From: Nilaparvata lugens
Taxonomy: Eukaryota; Arthropoda; Insecta; Hemiptera; Delphacidae
NCBI RefSeq assembly: GCF_014356525.2
Contig: NC_052511.1
Location: 34,602,687 to 34,666,686, forward strand
DNA: 64,000 nucleotides
Direction: 5' to 3'
Shown here: positions 1-11,300 of the stretch, in pieces
How the letters are laid out: every line of letters starts with the position of its first letter
Numbering within the stretch: position 1 is the stretch's first letter
Notes under the pieces: model-generated
Database searches by the model: none
The model's input: the letters and a program-made list of their open reading frames with translations, nothing else
What the model was told of the DNA's origin: nothing
Translations under genes and position numbers: made by a program

Positions 1-1890
1 ATACCGTATGGGCAAATGCAAACAGAAGAGACGTAGCGCCATGTACCTTATGCACAGATTAGATAAATGACTGAAAGATAATGCGAGCATTGGACCATGC
101 ATTTATATTTTATTGAGTATTATTATGAGTTGTGGGTAAGTGACAATCATCAGCGCCAAAAATCACTTTTGTACAATTCAATTTATAATAATGAAATCCT
201 GAATATATGATGTTCAGACAGAGGATGAGTCGAAAAAATAAGCCTTGGAAAGGTTCTCAAAACATATCACAATCACAATAAAAAAATACTCTATACAATA
301 GTCACATAAAATTTTGTTTTAAATAAGCGGTCAGTGAAAAGTACCTATGTGCAAGGGTCTGGTTTGAATAAAAAAAAAGGAACAACATTACTCCAACCTA
401 CAGAAACGTATCCACAGAAAAGTATGGCCTTCCAAGCAACAGCCTCTTCAACAATTCTCTGAATTTTTGTTAGTCCGCCTTGTCTCTGATATACTAGGGA
501 GCCTATTATATATTTTTGGGCCCATATATTACGCAGATTTTTCAAACATGACGGTTTTATGAGCAGCCACTGATAAAGAGGCTGAGTGCCTTGTATTGTA
601 CTTGTGGATTCAATTATTGCGGGTGAAGTTTGGGAGCTAACCAAAAATAATTCTTGATGCTTTTTCCTGAGATCTAAATACCTGGATGAAAAATTAGGAA
701 CTTCCCCATAGGATTATGCCATATTCAAGAAATGGAAAAAGATAACCGTGATAGACCACCATTGGGGCTTTAAAGCTCAATGTGTTTTTGAGCACTCGCA
801 GAGAGAAAATGACCTAGTTATCCCTGGACCAGTCCAATTTACTATCCGACTATCTAGTGTTACTCCTAGAAAATCAACAGGAACGCTCTGCTGGGGTACA
901 CTCAAATCGACCAACTCATTAAACTTTCTAGCTGCAAAATGGAGGAGTTGAAAAGTAATGAACTTGATCTTACTTGTATTCATAGACATAGGCCATTTGC
1001 AGCCATAGACAGGTGTAGAATTGTAATTATCAGCTTGTTATTTGTTCTAAATCTGATTCTTGAATGAAGATGTTCAATGTTTCAAGGAGACATAAGGGTT
1101 TAGCCTGTTGTCTCCATGTATGTATTTATGTAAATAAATAAATAAATATAGGCTAATGGAAACCGACACTATTTTTAAGAGTATGTTAGGAGTATCACAT
1201 AATATATACGTGTGAAGTGAAAAATAATAAAAAACAGCAATGAATTATCCATTTCATTCAGTTTGGGAAAGAGGAAAGTACCAACAGACAAAATTCAAAA
1301 CTCCTCCTTTCCCGAATTTTCATAAATTGAATAGAATGTTGAAAAGAATAAAAATTTTCTCAAGTGTTATCAAATATCTTTTTAACGGATTGAATTCAAT
1401 AATATAGAACTACATTCTACAAAAACTCGAAGTGGAAAAGTATCAACTCCACCGTGTTTGTGATTATCAGTATCTGAAGGAATTATAAAGACTATTTTGA
1501 TAGTCTACAGCTATTCACTTGTCTTTTAACTCTCTCAATTTGAATTATATCCTTTTTGTCGGAAATAATAATAATAATATATTAATGGAAGCAGATACCC
1601 AGCTAGTAACATAATTATATATTAACACATTAATTTATTCATTTTATTTATCTATTATTTTCACTAGAGATGATTGACCGGATAAAATAGAGATGACTAA
1701 AATAAATTATAATATTCTGATACATTTGGATGATATCTGCTTCGATTACTATTTCTCTATTGAATAATGAATAACTATATTGAATCATTATGACTCTCTC
1801 AAAGAAGCTTGATAGTCTAGTAGTACCGGTATAGTGGTAGGCTATTACAAGAAAATTAATAATTGTTGGAAAAAAACAGAAAAACATTTT
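1..1890. other. AT-rich DNA with possible old LINE fragments
   Basis: The stretch 960-1150 ends in (TAAA)n-like sequence after GTATGTATTTATG, resembling a LINE 3' end on the plus strand. A minus-strand frame at 777-989 contains VDFLGVTLDS, which resembles the FLGxxLD motif after the reverse-transcriptase palm. The two signals point in opposite directions and both are weak. Nothing else is recognisable. Confidence 0.3.
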
Positions 1891-1959
1891 CATGTTTTTG
1901 ATTAGCATTCTATTCCCTCAACATAAAACCATATCGTATTCCATGATTTCTACTTGTAT

Positions 1960-2830
1960 AGAATATTGTAATATATTAAAAAATTGTAATATATATGAAA
2001 AATATTATATGAAAAATATAATACTCCATATTAATAAGAATAAATCTGATTTTCCTGCAAACATTACACCCCATAACACACGTATTAACAATAGATTTAA
2101 CACAGAACTCATTAAGCTAACCATAATATTATGCAGGCATTAATTTACATATTATTGTAGCTACATTATAAATAAAATCCCAAACGATTTTATAGATAAA
2201 CAAATGACACGTCATTTAAGAAAAAGTATAGATTATTGGATTGAGCATAACATACTCTTTAAACTAGTTGTATAAAGTATAATATTGTATCCAGCAAGCA
2301 TTGTTACTAAAAACATTGAGCAATGGTTTTTCTATTTTCACGTTCTTGAACCAGGTATTGTAAATGTTCCCACATCATCTTACAGGATTTTTTTATTGTA
2401 TTATTTTATGTATTCCCTTTGTGAAAGATTCATTGTCATGATGGCCTCAAGACGTCACATTGGTTAATTAATTGAATACTACTTTGTCAATAGTATGTAC
2501 TATTCTTTAGTTTTTAAGTTTTTTTTTCTGAGCCTTTGAGAGGTTTGTATATTGGTGTAATACTTTCTTTAGCTCTATTTAATTTAATTTGTATAACTTA
2601 TCTCTTTTTAGTTGACTAGAATTGAAGCAGAATAAGTTAACCGCAACTCACTGCCAACACACAAGGAGTCTTATGTTGGCAGTGCCGAATATTACATTGA
2701 TAATTATTGCTGTGCAAGTTACAATAAATGTATATTTGTGGGTAATTGTATAGTGCATACTTTAGTGGTTGTATTGTACAAGTATTTGTATGTGATTTTT
2801 GGAAATAAATTCAATTCAATTCAATCCAAT
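1960..2830 (+). pseudogene. Decayed LINE: C-terminal end of ORF2, 3' UTR and (TTCAA)n tail
   Basis: Around 1990-2120 the plus strand reads INKNKSDFPANITPHNTR and on toward NTELIKL. After a frame disruption, about 2175-2275 reads KIPNDFIDKQMTRHLRKSID then YWIEHNILFKLVV and a stop. HNTR, the N(K/L)LP-like KIPND and the wL-like terminal segment follow the order usual at the C-terminus of jockey/CR1-like non-LTR retrotransposons. The 3' UTR continues to ATTTTTGGAAATAAATTCAA and a (TTCAA)n tail near 2806-2826. Reverse-transcriptase core motifs are absent, so this is a 5'-truncated dead copy. Confidence 0.65.
2649..2684. other. Perfect 11 bp stem-loop in the LINE 3' UTR
   Basis: CACTGCCAACA and TGTTGGCAGTG form an 11 bp stem around a 14 nt loop. 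It lies about 120 bp before the tail of the LINE remnant. 3' stem-loops are often recognised by LINE-encoded reverse transcriptases, so a role in RNA recognition is possible but unproven. Confidence 0.55.
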
Positions 2831-4689
2831 ATACACGGTATGATATGGTCTAATATGTCAACTGACAGTCACAACCTGCTCGACTCGCATCTTATCCAAA
2901 ACACCACAATGCTTTCAGTACCTAAATCTCATGGATGCAATGTCATGAAGTCAAAAGTGTTGACTATTTTGGGGTTGATTGCGTCAGGAGTGGCATAAGT
3001 GACAACTAGTCCAAGGCTATTTCGGTCATTGTTGTGACATAAAATCAATGATTCTCTCATGGGTCACATGCAGCCAGTCTATACCAAAGCTTTTCTGCCC
3101 TTCACCATAGGCCTACCACCGTGGAGTCATTTTCAATCAAAACTATTCAGTTTGTTATGTAGTGGTTGAAGATAAAATTGAATAACAGTAGGCTATGTCT
3201 ATAACTAGAGCCTATGGTTTGTAAATTAATCGAAAAGTAGGTGTCCTTTTATACAATTGAAAATAAAGCTATAACGTTTGTCTAATGAATAACTCGTTTA
3301 TTGATATATTATTATTTTTGTGTCTTTACAAACATAAATGAAGCGTTAACAGAAGTGTAATAGTTGACTAGTTGAAACATTGAGTGGCCCTAGAAAAATG
3401 TTTTTCATTATATTAACTCAATTCTGAATTCTATTCAACTGGATTATTTTTGGTGTGGGAGAGTTTTATTAGGTCATTCAACACATTAGTCCAGTTTGAA
3501 AGTTATTCAGCTAATGTAATAATTATTATTAGGTCTAATCACATCACATTAGACCTTAAGGTCTAATCACATCATTTTGATACTGTAATGGAAAAATTCA
3601 CTAAACCAGTCACTATCAAATGATATCAGGATGGCAAATGATCAATAAGACTCATGAATATTTATAAATACCTCAATATTTATTCTCTCCAAAAAATTTT
3701 TCTCTTATGAGATTAAAAACAACATTTAAAAATAAATACTCATTCCTCATCCAAGACTATTCATGAATATATCACTTCAAATCATAGAGTTAAACGTGGA
3801 ATATTTTAATGAATTGAATTTACGTGTCATGGTTCTTATTTATTATAAACAAGTACGATGGATATTCTGAATTGTCAGAATCACATACAAAATATTTGAT
3901 TGCGGTACTATACATAATATTCAATTCTGGAATAGCTTCATATTATTGGTGAACTTATAAATAGTGCTGACAGAAACATAAATATCTGACTTTTCATTCT
4001 TCTAAAAAATATCTTATTAGATATTCTGTATAAGTACAAGTGACACATCAATATAATGAACACATCAATAAAGCTACATTATGCAGTACACGTTGCGGTT
4101 TATTGAGAATAGTGCCTTTTCGAATGCCTTCTATGAAGGCTGAATCCAAGTTACCATACTGAAACATAGTAAAATAACATCCAGTTGCGTTACACTTTGA
4201 ATAACACGAAATATACTTATCTTCCTAATTAGTGCAAGCCTCAATTATAAAAAATGTATTCTAATGTAGAAAAATATTTTGCTTATGTAACAAATTATTA
4301 ACTCCTCGAAAATTGCAAGCTACATCGTAATGAAATTGATTGGGCATTCAAAATTGAATATGAACCGAATACAATCAATAATAGAATGATATAAGTTACA
4401 TTATCCAGATCGAAATTGATGAATTCAATACAAATTTCTATTGAATTTTCAGTATACTCACTGTACCGTATTTATAAAACACTGCCTACTCCATTCACTT
4501 GAAAAACTGAAATTTACCAAATGATCTGTTCATTTGTGTTATAAAAAGTTCACATTAATACGCATTGTTCTGAAGCACATCTTATAATTATATGCATACT
4601 GGTATTGCGTGAATCAACTTTATATAATATGACCCTGAGAGAAAAATCGATGATTATATAATCAACTTATTCATAACAAAATAAATCCG
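2831..4689. other. AT-rich DNA without recognised genes
   Basis: No coding or RNA gene is supported. A perfect 20 bp palindrome (ATTAGACCTTAAGGTCTAAT) lies at 3548-3567 beside a direct copy of GGTCTAATCACATCA. A TAGGCCTA word is at 3108. Confidence 0.6.
3548..3567. repeat. Perfect 20 bp palindrome
   Basis: ATTAGACCTTAAGGTCTAAT equals its own reverse complement. AGGTCTAATCACATCA also occurs just before it, so the site is a short direct repeat combined with an inverted one. Its function is unknown. Confidence 0.85.
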
Positions 4690-5460
4690 CATGCATGCAC
4701 ATTAAGTACCCTACAGTGGGTACTTGGTATTATCATGTACATAAGCGACTTAGTAGGGCGACATTTGCTATCTCAAGATTAATGACGAGTCTGAACAAGA
4801 AAGAAGTATTCGTGGCTTATTATGGATACTTTCAACCGCTACTGACATACGGCTTGATCTTTTGTGACTCATCAACTGGAATTGTCAGAGTATTCAAGGC
4901 ACAGAAGCGAGTGCTCAGGATGGTGCTGGGGAAACCTCCCACAACCCCTTGCAAGCCACTGTTTCAAAGTGCAAGGATTCTGCCCCTTCCCTGTCTATAC
5001 ATACTCGAGGCTGCACTACATCGACTCAAACATAGAGCTTCCTTGGCTAGAGGATCAGATATACACGGGTACAACGCGAGGTCTAGGAATGCTCATAGAA
5101 CGTATTTTTTCCAAGGTAGTCCTGATCACATGAGCAGGAAAATATTAAACTCTCTCCCACCTGTTACATCTGAAATTGAATCAGAAGTTTTGTTGAGGAA
5201 CAAGTTGAAGGACTGGCTGATCGAAAAATCCTTTTACAGTGTAATGGAACTTTTTGAATCGAGAGGTTTTTAAAATGATGTGATTCTTGTCAACTTGTCA
5301 TCGTATTGAGTTATTTTCGTCATTTTAATATCTTAATATTTTTACAATGTAATGTACCAATGTAAATGTTACTATATATTTGACTTGTGTCAATATTGTA
5401 TTATTGTACAATGCATGACATCAATGGAATTGAAATTGAAATAAATATTCAAATCAATTT
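4690..5460 (+). pseudogene. 5'-truncated LINE: C-terminal part of reverse-transcriptase ORF
   Basis: The open frame at 4695-5273 (192 codons) contains HKRLSRATFAISRL, AYYGYFQPLLTYGLIF, FKAQKRVLRMVLGKPP, LPLPCLYILEAALHRLKHRA, ILNSLPPVTSEI and LKDWLIEKSFYSVMELFE. This is the region after the palm and thumb at the C-terminus of jockey/CR1-like LINE ORF2 proteins: the AYY....L.YG motif, then P.LYI.E, then LP, then the final wLi...FYsv.Ef. No YADD box is present, so the copy is truncated and cannot be active. The frame ends cleanly with TAA. An AATAAATATTCAAATC-like tail follows near 5435-5455. Confidence 0.85.
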
Positions 5461-7917
5461 GAATGCCCAGCAAAAATTTCATAATGTGAATAGCTACTCT
5501 GAATCGATTATTTACACCGGCAGAAATGCGATTAATACAATATTATATTACGATACATTTCAAGTAACTATTATTATCAGTATTTACAATGGGAAATTTG
5601 CAGGCTAAATTTCTATTTACATGAGCAAGGTGACGATTTATATACAATTATTTTTATCACTTGGCTGTATGGTTTCACCATACAAGTAAGCTATTTTACC
5701 TAGAAAGAGCTGTTATCATCATTGCTGATGAAAATATGTTACCTATATAATATAGCGGTAAGGAGTAGTAGTGATGTGAAGGTCAACTATCATTATATTA
5801 TGAAAATATATATGTAGTTATATATTCCATCGATAAAAATATTAATAAATGAAAACTCAAATTGATATCGCATGATATCAGCTACTCTGATACCCCTGCA
5901 ACTGCAACATTGAGATTTGAGGGTAAAGGCAGGTGGAGTCTTCAGGGAAATTTCGATTTCCGTTCAATAACTGTTATATTAATATACCTATTGTAGCATT
6001 TCAATAATTTCAATATCATATTTATTTCAATCTTCAACATCGTATAATTACATCGACTTCATTCTATATTTTATTGACAATATTGTAATGTTTTTGATCT
6101 TTATAAATATGGACTTCATTTTCAATTTTTTAACTGCATCCAAGCATTTTCAGCTCATTTGACGATGCAATGCTTTCTTGGAATAATTAAAAATAATATT
6201 AGATAAAACAAGGGAAAGGAAATGAACTTAGTTGATTATAGGTTTATTAATATTATTATATATGAAAAATAAATATTAGATCTTCCATATTTGACATGGA
6301 ACTATGCTTGATAATAGTATACACGGTAATGTTTTCTCTTATTGTATATAAAACAAGTACGGTAGGCCTAACTCATTATTTTGGGAATCATAACATGTTT
6401 GAGCAAACTGAATAAAATTCTGGACTTACCCATAACTCTGCTGTTGACAAGTGTGAAAATCAATTCATACATTTGAGTGTAGGCCTACCGAAACTTCATG
6501 ACTGTCAAACTTTGGCTAGTGTAAGTTTGGTAGTATCTAAGAGTCAATATTAATTGCAATAATTTCAATCGTAATAAACTACATGCAGCAAGCTGGAGTG
6601 TTTGATATAAAGACTCGAACTAATATTAACCAGCATCCACAAGGAAGTAAACATCAATGAACACAAACACAATTATTCCCCTCAACGATATCGTACAACT
6701 CAGTCACCACTACTCCAAGCTCAGCAATGATGATATTACCAAGCATTCTAGTAATGGATGCAAATCCTTGCTCCAATGGCTGTTCCACAACACAATGTCC
6801 AGTTCATTTTCAAAGATTATGATTGGAATATTATGCATTCCTATTATCAATAAGGTCACTTGAAATTTCAATAAAAAATGATAATATTGTTGTAACATTA
6901 TATTCCATGTAGAATGTGGTCTCTCCCAACATCAGTGTAGATTTGGCGAGAAACTGCGAGTGCTCTTTATTAATGTGATGGATTTCAATTTGTATGTATC
7001 TAGTTGTGAGCTTGATGGATTTTTCTATAATTTGATAAACTTTTCACACATTCACAATGATGAAAATCGCAATATTATGAAGAATTTTCTTATTTAAGTA
7101 TGAAGAGACTGTATAATAAATTTCACTGATTAGGTGTAATACAGTTTCTGTAGTAGATTTTATTATTTCCATACATGGGAAACAATCAGGTTATAAATAA
7201 GTTACTTTGCAATGATGTCCCTTATGTTTATGCTTCTTATAGCTTGAAGAATATCGTCTCGTTGGGATGCACTAACAATATCATATTGAAAAATGATTGA
7301 GAAGAGATGTACATTATTGCGGTAAATTTCAATGATAGGCCTAATTTACAAACATATTGGCAATTTTTTTCAAAGTTGTAATATTCTTTCACATCACTAT
7401 ACCGTCATATAAGACGATAACAATGCGAATATTTGGATTCCTATCATTAGTAGGCCTAGATGAATTTTCCCATCCAATAGAATTTTCACATACTTTTGTT
7501 TAAATTCAGAAATGATTTTCTTTTCATTATTCCAATACTAAGTTCTCATCCTGTTCTCGACGTTTGATTCTAAAATTCATAATACTGTTCTAAGATGCAT
7601 TCCAATAGAATATAATCCTGTATCAGATTAATATTTAGTGGATATAAATTACCTCCACATTAAGAATAAGATTTTATTACAACTGAGTAAACGTAGCTCA
7701 TGGTTTAATAATCTGACACTCTCCATATAAATTACATCCAGTAACTGATAACAACACTGAATAACACTATCAATACTCGATAATAATGATGACATAATCA
7801 ACTGATGACAACATAATAGTCAATCTATGAATATTATGAGTCAAGGTGGAATACCCATTCAACTCAATGTAGAGAAATTTTGCAACAAATCTGTGTAGAG
7901 TCAATGAATCATGAAGT
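5461..7917. other. AT-rich DNA without recognised genes
   Basis: There are only short chance frames. Four TAGGCCTA words occur (6363, 6480, 7336, 7451). No repeat family could be assigned. Confidence 0.6.
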
Positions 7918-8083
7918 GCATACAGACTAGAGCGCAACGAACACGCGTATTTCATCAGCACATTTCACTTTCATCAGCTGATGCTATGATTATTATATCT
8001 GTATCTTACGGTACTGTTTCTGTAAGTGAGCATAGCATCAGCTGATGGAAAGCGAAATGTTCGTGGCACATAAGTCTGTACGC
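7918..8083. repeat. Imperfect hairpin or small inverted-repeat element 3' of the LHFPL stop
   Basis: The arms at 7961-7988 and 8031-8059 share CATTTC.CTTT.CATCAGCTGATGCTATG in inverted orientation. Weaker outer arms (GCATACAGACT / AGTCTGTACGC) lie at 7918-7928 and 8073-8083. It lies about 190-350 bp downstream of the LHFPL stop and could fall in the 3' UTR. It may be a small MITE; no target-site duplication was identified. Confidence 0.6.
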
Positions 8084-8271
8084 AACTATATATATAAAGA
8101 ATCTTCCATGCCCCCAATTTCGATCCAATTCAGTACAGCGGTGCGAGTTTATCATTGTTTGTTGGAGAATGAGTTGACGTGAATGTGAATGAGTTGGTGT
8201 CAGAATCTGGTGACCATTTCGTGTTGTGGTTGCTGGCCATTGGGCAGCCGGGCTTAGTTGGAGAGGTGTGG

Positions 8272-8396
8272 TCAGAACCTGAAGGAGGCAGCGGGCGATT
8301 TGCCTCGCGCCGCACAGAAGCTCATGCCAAAACAGAGCACCAGCAGTAGGACGGCTCCGCCTATCAGATACGCCGACCACGACAGTTGGCATGTCC
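8272..8396 (-). CDS. LHFPL: LHFPL-like gene, last exon (helix 4, tail, stop)
   Basis: This terminal coding segment follows a TTGTTTCAG acceptor. The frame set by exon c reads TCQLSWSAYLIGGAVLLLVL, then CFGMSFCAARGKSP and a short tail ending in a TGA stop at 8272-8274. It forms helix 4 preceded by the conserved GxCxLxW motif of the second outer loop. A longer open frame overlaps it on the same strand (to about 8006) but does not continue the LHFPL frame and is a shadow. A minus-strand AATAAA lies at 7673-7678, about 600 bp downstream, and could serve polyadenylation; this is weak. Confidence 0.9.
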
Positions 8397-11300
8397 CTGA
8401 AACAAATCAACACATTCGCTTTCACATCATTCAAATACCAAATATCATCCTAATTTAATTATTCAATAACAAGGAAAATTAGTATTTGCAATCTTGCAAA
8501 CACCAAATATCATTCTACTGCCACGAATTAATGAAAAGGAAAATTAAATTACCAGGAAAATAAACGTTGACATTAAAATCACTACAAGGGCCCGACGACA
8601 CACGATCTGCGATCCTATGAAGATATAAAGTAGATTCATAAAGATATGAAGCGTAGAAGTGGGTTACTGGGTATGTAGAGTAATTCTCGAAGCGTATTCA
8701 CGAAGAATAAGAGCTATTCTTTTTTACATCATAATAAATGGAATCTCCTAGGAAATCAAGCTTGAGCTCTCAATGAATGGAATTTTGTAACACGTTTCAA
8801 TATAAGATGTTTGGATAACAAGTGAACAGAGTTATTTCGTTATTTATGATAATAAGTTGGCTTGTGAAAGCCATAAAAATGCATAAAGACATAGAAAAGC
8901 CATTTATAACATTTCCATGTAAATAAGTCACATTTCATTCACAATAATGTATTCAATTCTAGCACAGAAAAATAATAACTCAGTACAATCATTGTGATTT
9001 CGCCAACCGCTGCTTTCTGATCCTCCATACTTCACAAAATGTTATAACAGAGAATTGTTAGCACTGTATAAGTAGTGAGAATGGCTAAAAGTGGAATTAT
9101 TAAACTAAATTGAATAGAATTGAGTGTTGTAAATTCAGGAGGTTGGGACACCTCTAATATATTTTTGGTTGCAAACAGATTAGTTGAAAAAATTAATTTC
9201 ACATTGTGATTTTGAAGAATGGGATTTTCTTTAATCATTGTGGAAATCCTTGACACCTATTATCCTTGAAATCCTTGACTTATTATCTGTTACAAATATT
9301 ACAAACCTTGTTGAATCACCGAAATTGAATGATTATTTCAAATAATCGGCAGCATTATCCTAATAGGATATTATCCAAAATGGGAAGAGAATAATGTTTA
9401 TAACTTCTATTAATATGGATTATTTTCCTTAATAATATTAGTTCTGAGTCTTTCGTATTTTGAGTTATAAAACGGCCAATTTAGGATTTTCAACAAATCA
9501 GTTGCGGTGTCTGATAACACTAAGAATCAATTTTTACCATACTTACCTAATTTATATACATGAGACTCGTTTCCACAACAGTCTCTTACTTCCCTATTGT
9601 CCCAGCCGACTGGGTACACTACTATACCACCACATACTAGGAGAGCTGAAATGGAAAAGTAATTTTGGATTAGTTCCAGTCAACAAGAGTTCTCATACAA
9701 TATGAGTTCACAATTAACAGTGCTATTATTCACAGATGGAAATTACTGAGATTTACAGCAATTAATATGGATTTTCGTTTAATAATAATTATGTTCTTAT
9801 TTCATGAAAAGCCTACATTATTTGCAATAGCTTCAACACAGTATCTGAGCTAGACACTGCACAGAACAGACTTCCAAACATTGAAAATTCAAGGAAAAAC
9901 TATTAAAATTTTAGGAAATATGAAACGAAAATAATACCCCAATAATTGAATAATGCCTCAAGGCCGGAAAAAAGTTGTGCCTATTTCTGTATTGGTTTCA
10001 TGACTTGGTCTACAATCAAGGACCAAACACTGTGTATGAAGGAGCCTTGATTATAAGATCTATCTATCTATTGGGTCGCATTAAAGTGTAATAGATCTAT
10101 ATACATAGTGAGTCATATGTATGGGAACCCTTCAATAAGTTGGAGACTGTTGTAGATATAATACTGTAAACTGATACTTTTATCCAAAATGGTGGCTGAT
10201 TAAACTTTAGAAAGGCCTTCAAAATGATGTCCACACAATGGACAACAATTGAAATGTTTGAGTTACAACCCCTCATTTCTTTAAAAATTAAAACTTCAAT
10301 CAGCCGCCATTTTGGATACAACATCATAGAACATTTTTATTGATGTCATTTTTCTTTTTTTTGAAAAGCCCTTTAGAATGATGTACCACACAATGGATGT
10401 TTACATTTAAAATATTCGAGTTACAAGTTACAACCTCTAAGTCACTCCCTTATGAGGGGTTGAAATTCAGTTGTACGGCAAAAGGTGAAGTATGCGACCA
10501 ATAACTCATCTCCTGAAAGTTACAGTATTATAGCTACAACAGTCTTGAACTTATTGAAGGGTTCCCATACATATGACTCATTACTCTGTGTATATTAAAC
10601 TTTGGTGCAACCCAGTACTAGTAGTTCTGTGAACAGTAGACGTTGACCCACTTCGTTCAAATAACTATCTTGGAAAGTGTGAGTCTATTTTACGGCGACA
10701 AACTTATAGAATCAAGACAAAATACAGCAAAATCCTCTTATCTTGGAATACCACTCAGTACTCTGTAGAGACAGTACTACGTCTTTTCTAAAAATTTCAA
10801 GATCTATTAATTTTTGGAGCAATCAGAAGTACATGGACAGCAATAATTCAGTGAAGCTGAAGTATGAAAAGAGACAAATAATCTTACATAACTTTACTCT
10901 ATGGAATAACGTACACAGGTGAGTATTCTAACCTACATTATAATATCGTTCAAGGAAATTTGTTACAAAGTCAAAGAATTTCAAAAATGTGGGTACTCAC
11001 CAGCCAGCAGCTGAATGCATCCGGCAGCGCGCGCAGTGGCAGTGTGTACGACATAGCTGATGCAGCAGGCAGCCAGGGCAGTTACTGCCACCAGCAGGCT
11101 CAATGCACTGCCAGCTCCCACCAGCACTGTGCTCGCCTGCCACCACACTGATGGAATGTCGCGGAATCTGCAACGCAATCATCAAGTCAGCAACCATTTG
11201 ATACACATACAATTCATGGAGAAGGGTCTGTCACCACACCGATGGAATGTCGCGGAATCTGCAACGCAATCATCAAGTCACCAGCAGATCTTACTTCCAA

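Larger units (their letters stand above)
9646..11000 (-). other. LHFPL-like gene, middle intron
   Basis: This 1,355 bp intron hosts the 541 bp inverted-repeat element at 10073-10613 and a small SINE-derived fragment at 9732-9752. The rest is AT-rich with no coding signal. Confidence 0.85.

Noticed and set aside
8006..8434. 142-codon minus-strand frame overlapping the last LHFPL exon
   Set aside because: It is a shadow frame. The correct frame is fixed by the splice phase and ends at 8272.
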